38,807 bases of DNA. It comes from Streptomyces boncukensis (GTDB taxonomy: Bacteria > Actinomycetota > Actinomycetes > Streptomycetales > Streptomycetaceae). The stretch lies in NCBI RefSeq assembly GCF_011045075.1, contig NZ_JAAKZZ010000010.1, forward strand, positions 1 to 38,807, written 5' to 3'. The position numbers were made by a program, and so were the translations under genes. Shown one piece after another: positions 34,420 to 38,807 of the stretch (position 1 is its first letter; every line of letters starts with the position of its first letter). The notes beneath the pieces are model-generated. The model was given only the letters and a program-made list of their open reading frames with translations, did no database searches and was not told the DNA's origin.

Positions 34420-35350
34420 GCCGGAGGCCGGGACGGGCGCCGGGGCGGAGGAGGCGGCGCGGGCCGGCAGCGCGGCGCGGACCGGCGCTGCGGCGGCCTC
34501 CCGCCCCGTCAGCCCCCTCTGGTCGCTGGGCTTCCTCCGCTCCGAGCTGATCACGACGTTCCGCCGCTGGCGCACCCTCGCGCTGTTCGGGGTGCTGGCG
34601 CTGGTGCCGGTGCTGGTCGGCGTCGCCGTCAAGATCGAGACGAGCGGCGGCGGCACCGTCGGCGGCGGGGACGGCGACGGCCCGGCGTTCATCTCGCAGG
34701 TCACGAACAACGGACTGTTCCTGGTCTTCACCTCGCTGGCGGCCACCCTCCCCTTCTTCCTCCCGATGACCGTGGGCGTGATCGCGGGCGACGCCGTCGC
34801 CGGCGAGGCGAACGCCGGGACCCTGCGCTATCTGCTGGTCGCCCCGGCGGGCCGGACCCGGCTGCTGCTGGCGAAGTTCACCACCGTCCTCGCCTTCTGC
34901 CTCACGGCGACCCTGGTGGTGGCCGTCTCGGCGCTGGCGACGGGGGCGCTGCTGTTCCCGGTGGGCGAGGTCACGCTGCTGTCCGGCACCTCGGTGCCGT
35001 TCGGCGAGGGGCTGCTGCGGGCGCTGCTGGTGGCCGCCCTGGTCGCCGCGTCCCTGATCGGCCTGGCGGCGGTGGGGCTGTTCATCTCGACGCTCACCAA
35101 CAGCGGCATCGCGGCGATGGCCGCCACGGTCGGGCTGCTGATCACGGTGCAGATCGTCAACTCCATCCCGCAGCTGCACGACATCCACCCCTATCTCTTC
35201 CCGAACTACTGGCTGAGCTTCGCCGACGTGCTCCGGGACCCGATCTACTGGGACGACCTGCTGAAGAACCTCGGGCTGCAGGGGGTGTACGGGGCGGTCT
35301 TCGCCTCCGCCGCGTGGGCGCGCTTCACCACGAAGGACATCACGGCGTAG
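34406..35350 (+). CDS. ABC transporter permease (ABC-2 type)
   Basis: The 314-residue protein has a flexible Ala/Gly/Glu N terminus (about 35 residues), then WSLGFLRSELITTFRRWRTL leading into the first membrane helix and about six helices in total. The ABC-2 hallmark segment GVIAGDAVAGEANAGTLRYL is present, as in export permeases that are not homologous to importers. It pairs with the ATPase at 33430. Its start lies inside the ATPase end. The stop overlaps the end of the converging DUF1203 gene by 11 bases. Confidence 0.92.
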   Translation: MSLAEPEAGTGAGAEEAARAGSAARTGAAAASRPVSPLWSLGFLRSELITTFRRWRTLALFGVLALVPVLVGVAVKIETSGGGTVGGGDGDGPAFISQVTNNGLFLVFTSLAATLPFFLPMTVGVIAGDAVAGEANAGTLRYLLVAPAGRTRLLLAKFTTVLAFCLTATLVVAVSALATGALLFPVGEVTLLSGTSVPFGEGLLRALLVAALVAASLIGLAAVGLFISTLTNSGIAAMAATVGLLITVQIVNSIPQLHDIHPYLFPNYWLSFADVLRDPIYWDDLLKNLGLQGVYGAVFASAAWARFTTKDITA

Positions 35351-35864
35351 GCCGCCGCACCTCGAACTGGAAGCAGCCGTACTCCACGGCCCGTACGTGC
35401 ACCAGCGCCACCTCCGGATCGGCGAACGCCTCGTCGAAGCCCTGGTCGAACCCGGAGGCGGCCTCCTCGGGGATCTCGAAGAGGCGGCCCCCGACGATGC
35501 GGCCCTGGTCGCTGTAGCGGCGCAGGACGCGCAGCGCCCCCGGCCGCGCGAAGGGGTAGCCCCCGGTGGCCGGCGGCCCCGCGCACTCCGCGGCGTGGAT
35601 GAAGACCGGCCCGGACTCCCCGTACGCGCCCGGTTCGGCCCCCGTCTCGGCCGCCCAGCGCCGCAGCGGCGCGTACGAGACGAGCGCGACCCGCTCACCG
35701 GGCTCGATGGCCCGCAGACAGCAGCGCAGCGGACTGCCGACGCTGGGGAGCGGGACCCCGTCCTCGCGGGCGGTGTACGGCCGGCAGGGCCGCCCGGAGT
35801 CGTCGGTCTCGCGGAGCTCTCGCAGGGCGGCGGGCGGAATCGGACGGGGGCGGTAGGCGTTCAT
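35340..35864 (-). CDS. DUF1203 domain protein
   Basis: The 174-residue product (from the ATG at 35864) resembles the DUF1203 family: a Cys/Pro-rich N-terminal region (SGRPCRPYTAREDGVPL, PLRCCLRAIEPGERVALVSY), then GPVFIHAAECAGP and the C-terminal GRLFEIPEEA and FQFEVRR segments. Biochemical function is unknown for this family. No signal peptide or membrane helix is visible. The ATG at 35864 is preferred over an in-frame start at 35915, whose extra residues are not family-like. The gene converges on the ABC permease with an 11-base overlap. Confidence 0.75.
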   Translation of the reverse strand: MNAYRPRPIPPAALRELRETDDSGRPCRPYTAREDGVPLPSVGSPLRCCLRAIEPGERVALVSYAPLRRWAAETGAEPGAYGESGPVFIHAAECAGPPATGGYPFARPGALRVLRRYSDQGRIVGGRLFEIPEEAASGFDQGFDEAFADPEVALVHVRAVEYGCFQFEVRRPTP

Positions 35865-35968
35865 GCGCCCCAGCGTCGGCGGTTCCGCCCCCGGCCGCTG
35901 GCGGAATCCGGACACGGCGCTCGGCGGGAGGACCCGAGGGGCGTTTTCGGTGACCGAATGACCGGATG

Positions 35969-35989
35969 GGGAGCGAAAGTTTCGTTCCC
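35969..35989. promoter_or_regulatory. Putative operator of glycosidase type (CGAAA-N-TTTCG core)
   Basis: A 21-base dyad with ten-base arms (one mismatch) has the perfect core CGAAAGTTTCG at 35974-35984. As I recall, CGAAA-N-TTTCG is an operator motif described upstream of Streptomyces xylanase genes. It lies 88 bases before the start of the secreted glycosidase gene. Confidence 0.5.
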
Positions 35990-35991
35990 TG

Positions 35992-36019
35992 CGCGCGGTG
36001 CGGGCGCCCGCACCGCGCG
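35992..36019. promoter_or_regulatory. 28-bp perfect palindrome upstream of the GH30 gene
   Basis: The left half CGCGCGGTGCGGGC (35992-36005) is followed without spacer by its exact reverse complement (36006-36019). It sits between the CGAAA-N-TTTCG site and a TACTGT hexamer (36024-36029, a possible -10), 57 bases before the gene start. It could be an operator or, if transcribed, a hairpin. Confidence 0.6.
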
Positions 36020-36076
36020 TGGCTACTGTGCCGTTCCGTACCCGTGAGCGACCACCAGGACGGACGGAGCGGTCAT

Positions 36077-37576
36077 ATGCGACGCAGGGATCTTCTCGCC
36101 ACCGCCTCCGGCGCGGCGGCCGCCGGGCTGCTGCTGCCCGGTACGGCGCGGGCGGCGACCGGTACGGCGGGTACGGCGCGGCAGGCCGCGTCCGTCGGGA
36201 TCGACCCCGCCGGGAGCTGGGGCGCCTGGGAGGGCTGGGGGACCTCGCTCGCCTGGTGGGCGAATGTGTTCGGGGAGCGGGACGACCTCGCCGATGTGTT
36301 CTTCACCCGGCGCACCGTCGACGTCGGCGGCGCCCCGCTGCCCGGCCTCGGGCTGAACCTCGCGCGCTACAACCTCGGCGCGTGCAGCTGGAACGCCGTC
36401 AACGGCGAACGCATGGTCGAGTCGCCCAATATCCCCCGCTTCAAGCAGATCGAGGGGTACTGGAAGGACTGGCGCGACGAGGACCCGTCCTCCGCCGCCT
36501 GGGACTGGTCCGCCGACGCCGCGCAGCGGGCCATGCTCCGCAAGGCCCACGACCGGGGCGCGAAGGCCGAGCTGTTCTCCAACTCGCCCATGTGGTGGAT
36601 GTGTCTCAATCACAACCCCTCCGGCGCCGCCTCCGGCTCCGACAACAACCTCCAGCCGTGGAACTACCGGCAGTTCGCCGTCTACCTCGCCGAGGTCGCC
36701 AGGCGCTCGGCCGACGAGTGGGGGGTGCCGTTCGTCTCCGTCGAGGCGTTCAACGAGTCCACGTCCGACTACTGGAGCGCCACCGGCAAGCAGGAGGGCT
36801 GCCACTTCGACGCCGCCGTCCAGGAGGAGGTGCTGGCCCATCTGCGGCGCGAGCTGAACCGGCGGGGGCTCGCCGACACCGCCGTCGCCGCCTCCGACGA
36901 GACCAACTACCAGGTGGCCCTGGACACCTGGCGCTCCTACGGCGGCGCCGCCCGGGACGCGGTCGGCCGGATCAACGTGCACGGCTACTCGGGGTCGAGC
37001 GGGCCGCGCGCCGCCCTCCGCGACGCGGCGGCCGCGGCGGGCAAGGGGCTGTGGAACTCGGAGTACGGGGACCGGGACGGCACCGGCCTGTCGATGGTGA
37101 CCAACCTCCATCTGGACCTGCGCCAACTGCGCCCCAGCGGCTGGCTCTACTGGCAGGTGATCGACGAGACCCAGGTGTGGGCGCTGATCGACTTCGACTC
37201 GTCCACCAACACCCTCGGCACCGTGCGCCCCAAGTTCTATCTGCTCGCGCAGTACACCCGGCACATCCGGCCGGGGATGCGGATGATCGACACCGGGGAC
37301 GACGCGGTCGTCGCCGCGTGGGACGAGGGCGCGGGGCGGCTGGTCGTCGTCGCCGCCAACACCGGGAACGCCGCGCGGGAGGTCACCCTCGACCTCACGG
37401 CGTTCGGCACGGTGCCCGCCGACGGCACCACCGTGCCGCGCTGGGCGACCGGCGCCGACGACGGCGGGGAGCGGTACGCGGCGCACCGGGACGACGTGCT
37501 CCGGGGCGGCAGGCTCAGCCGTACGCTCGGCGCGCGCTCAGTCCACACCTTCGAGTTCGACGGGGTGCGTGCCTGA
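36077..37576 (+). CDS. Tat-secreted GH30-family glycoside hydrolase (endo-beta-1,6-galactanase-like)
   Basis: The 499-residue protein has a Tat signal (MRRRDLLATASGAAAAGLLL, cleavage near ARA-ATG). The catalytic TIM barrel reads WGTSLAWWANVFG, NLARYNLG, SNSPMWWM, VEAFNEST (acid/base Glu227) and LWNSEYGDRDG (nucleophile Glu329), which fits GH30. The closest type by these motifs is endo-beta-1,6-galactanase, acting on plant arabinogalactan side chains; substrate is inference. The last 100 residues form the beta-side domain (VVVAANTGNAAREVTLDL). The start at 36077 is chosen for the Tat signal and GGAG seven bases upstream; the frame also extends upstream to 35966 but that stretch has no signal. 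The 3' end overlaps the converging rarD-like gene by 39 bases. Confidence 0.88.
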   Translation: MRRRDLLATASGAAAAGLLLPGTARAATGTAGTARQAASVGIDPAGSWGAWEGWGTSLAWWANVFGERDDLADVFFTRRTVDVGGAPLPGLGLNLARYNLGACSWNAVNGERMVESPNIPRFKQIEGYWKDWRDEDPSSAAWDWSADAAQRAMLRKAHDRGAKAELFSNSPMWWMCLNHNPSGAASGSDNNLQPWNYRQFAVYLAEVARRSADEWGVPFVSVEAFNESTSDYWSATGKQEGCHFDAAVQEEVLAHLRRELNRRGLADTAVAASDETNYQVALDTWRSYGGAARDAVGRINVHGYSGSSGPRAALRDAAAAAGKGLWNSEYGDRDGTGLSMVTNLHLDLRQLRPSGWLYWQVIDETQVWALIDFDSSTNTLGTVRPKFYLLAQYTRHIRPGMRMIDTGDDAVVAAWDEGAGRLVVVAANTGNAAREVTLDLTAFGTVPADGTTVPRWATGADDGGERYAAHRDDVLRGGRLSRTLGARSVHTFEFDGVRA

Positions 37577-38578
37577 CCGGGAGCCGGAGCGCCCGTCGGC
37601 GGCCTTGCCGGTGGTCTTGCCGGTGGCTTTGCCGGTGGCCTGGGCGGCGGCGGCCGTCTCGTCCGCTGCCTTGTCGGCCGCGGCCCGCAGTTCGGCGCGG
37701 CCCCGCCGGGCCGCGCGCAGCGCGTCCCAGGTCAGCACGCACAGCGCCAGCCACACCAGCCCGAAGCCCGCCCAGCGCTCCGGGGGCATCTCCTCGTGGA
37801 ACACGGTGACGCCGAGGATGAACATCGTGGCCGGGGCCATGTACTGCAGCAGCCCGATCGTGGACAGCGGCAGCCGCACCGCCGCGGCCCCGAAGAAGAT
37901 CAGTGGCAGCGCGGTCGCCAGTCCGGCGCACGCCAGCAGCAGCGCGTGCCCCGCGCCGTCGGAGGCGAAGCTGTCCTCGCCGCGGGCCCCGAGGACGACG
38001 AGGAAGCCGAGCGCGGGCAGGAACAGCATCGCCGTCTCCGCGCTGAACCCCTCCACCCCGTCGAGCTTGATCCGCTTCTTGACCAGCCCGTAGGTGGCGA
38101 AGCTCAGCGCCAGGGTGAGGGAGATCCACGGCAGCCTGCCGTACGCGAACGTCATCACGACGACGGAGAGCGCGCCGATGCCCACGGCCACCCACTGCGC
38201 GGGGCGCAGCCGCTCGTGCAGCAGGACGACGCCGAAGGCGATGGAGACCAGCGGGTTGATGAAGTAGCCCAGCGACGACTCGACGACCCGGTCGGCGCTC
38301 ACCGCCCAGATGAACAGCGCCCAGTTGACGGTGATGACGCAGGAGGCCACCGCGACCAGGCCGAGCTTCCTGCGATCCCGCAGCAGCGGGCGGATCCAGG
38401 AGCGGCGGCGCAGCACGAGGACGATCACCAGCGCGGTGGGCAGCGACCACACCATCCGGTGGGCCAGCACCTCCCAGGCGCCGGTGTCCTTGAGCAGGTG
38501 CCAGTAGAGGGGGAGCAGCCCCCACATTCCGTAGGCGGCGAAGCCGTACGCCAGCCCCGTCCTGCGTGTCCCCATCAC
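37538..38578 (-). CDS. rarD: RarD/EamA-family membrane transporter
   Basis: The 346-residue protein belongs to the drug/metabolite transporter superfamily, with ten membrane helices in two EamA halves. RarD-type landmarks are the start GLAYGFAAYGMWGLLPLYW, the segment NWALFIWAVSADRVVESSLGYFINPL read in parts (NWALFIWAVSADRVVE, SSLGYFINPL), and LQYMAPATMFILGV. E. coli RarD (chloramphenicol-sensitive protein) has no firmly known substrate. After the last helix a cytoplasmic tail of about 60 residues contains Ala-rich and TGKATGKTTGK repeats encoded by 12-base DNA repeats. ATG at 38578 has GGGAGG five bases upstream. The end overlaps the GH30 gene. Confidence 0.92.
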   Translation of the reverse strand: MMGTRRTGLAYGFAAYGMWGLLPLYWHLLKDTGAWEVLAHRMVWSLPTALVIVLVLRRRSWIRPLLRDRRKLGLVAVASCVITVNWALFIWAVSADRVVESSLGYFINPLVSIAFGVVLLHERLRPAQWVAVGIGALSVVVMTFAYGRLPWISLTLALSFATYGLVKKRIKLDGVEGFSAETAMLFLPALGFLVVLGARGEDSFASDGAGHALLLACAGLATALPLIFFGAAAVRLPLSTIGLLQYMAPATMFILGVTVFHEEMPPERWAGFGLVWLALCVLTWDALRAARRGRAELRAAADKAADETAAAAQATGKATGKTTGKAADGRSGSRSGTHPVELEGVD

Positions 38579-38671
38579 TGCCTCCCGTCACCGTCCTCCC
38601 GCGTCTCCCGCACGGTAACGGTCCCCCGGGCCGCCTGTCATTTCCGTTCCGTCATACGGTCCTGACGCTCC

Positions 38672-38720
38672 GCAGGCCCGGCAGGCCCGGCAGGCCCGGC
38701 AGGCCCGGCGGGTCCGGTGG
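38672..38720. repeat. 9-bp tandem repeat (GGCCCGGCA, four copies plus degenerate units)
   Basis: GGCCCGGCA is repeated head to tail in the gap before the right-edge gene, followed by the degenerate units GGCCCGGCG and GGTCCGGTGG. Confidence 0.8.
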
Positions 38721-38801
38721 TTCGGGCGATGCGGCGGGAAGGATTCCGGTACGCGGCCGGTTGTCGCCCGCACCGCCGTGACTGTTGAAGGGAACCCTCG
38801 C

Positions 38802-38807
38802 ATGTCC
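38802..38807 (+). CDS. First two codons of a gene running out of the window
   Basis: ATGTCC at the right edge is preceded by AAGGGA (38788-38793 region) eight bases upstream, a good ribosome-site arrangement. Nothing about the product can be said. Confidence 0.4.

Noticed and set aside
35966-36076. N-terminal extension of the GH30 protein back to 35966
   Set aside because: It would put 37 residues before the Tat signal and run through the operator and the 28-bp palindrome; the ATG at 36077 has a ribosome site and begins directly with the signal.
1-38807. CRISPR array, tRNA or rRNA genes, transposase or integrase
   Set aside because: No spaced identical repeats of CRISPR type, no cloverleaf-like sequence that I could recognise, and no mobile-element protein was seen. 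The tandem arrays present have 9-14 base units without spacers.
1-38807. Specialised-metabolite gene cluster
   Set aside because: No polyketide, peptide synthetase, terpene cyclase or lanthipeptide gene is present. The polyprenyl synthase fits quinone synthesis, and the ATP-grasp/flavoprotein pair alone is not enough to call a cluster.

Overview
This is a very GC-rich, gene-dense chromosomal segment from an actinomycete, almost certainly a Streptomyces or a close relative. The evidence is strong third-position G/C bias, frequent GTG starts, GTGA/ATGA stop-start overlaps, Tat-type secreted proteins, typical Streptomyces intergenic repeats, and a gene order (mqnC, menG, a geranylgeranyl-reductase-like gene, an NlpC/P60 hydrolase, nuoA-N, recQ, polyprenyl synthase) that I recall from Streptomyces genomes. 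It looks like core chromosome. I saw no insertion sequence, integrase, tRNA, rRNA or CRISPR.

Layout. Positions 1-673 hold the end of a membrane protein with a secreted lipocalin-like tail. Positions 730-4024 hold menaquinone genes: mqnC (futalosine pathway radical SAM enzyme), menG (last methylation) and a flavoprotein reductase likely to saturate the isoprenoid tail, closed by a strong terminator. A divergent NlpC/P60 cell-wall hydrolase and a 730-bp regulatory region separate them from the complete 14-gene complex I operon nuoA-N (5824-21919). The nuo leader carries a good Rex (NADH/NAD+ sensor) operator, two Crp-like motifs 33 bp apart, and a possible 23-codon leader peptide whose stop overlaps the nuoA start.

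After nuoN come a Tat-exported beta-propeller protein, a cupin, a lipoprotein, recQ, a fumarylacetoacetase gene, an uncharacterised ATP-grasp ligase plus flavin monooxygenase-like pair, a long-chain polyprenyl diphosphate synthase, a LolA-like secreted protein with an ABC exporter, a DUF1203 protein, a Tat-secreted GH30 family beta-1,6-galactanase-like glycosidase, a RarD/EamA transporter, and the first codons of a further gene at the right edge.

How the genes fit together. The window couples supply of the respiratory quinone (mqnC and menG for the head group, the polyprenyl synthase for the tail, the reductase for tail saturation) to the enzyme that reduces it (complex I). Rex would repress nuo when NADH is low relative to NAD+. 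The right-hand half is a mixture of housekeeping and secreted functions. Its most open questions are the ATP-grasp/flavoprotein pair and the palindrome-rich control region of the glycosidase.

All domain calls are from reading the proteins by eye. No database search was run.
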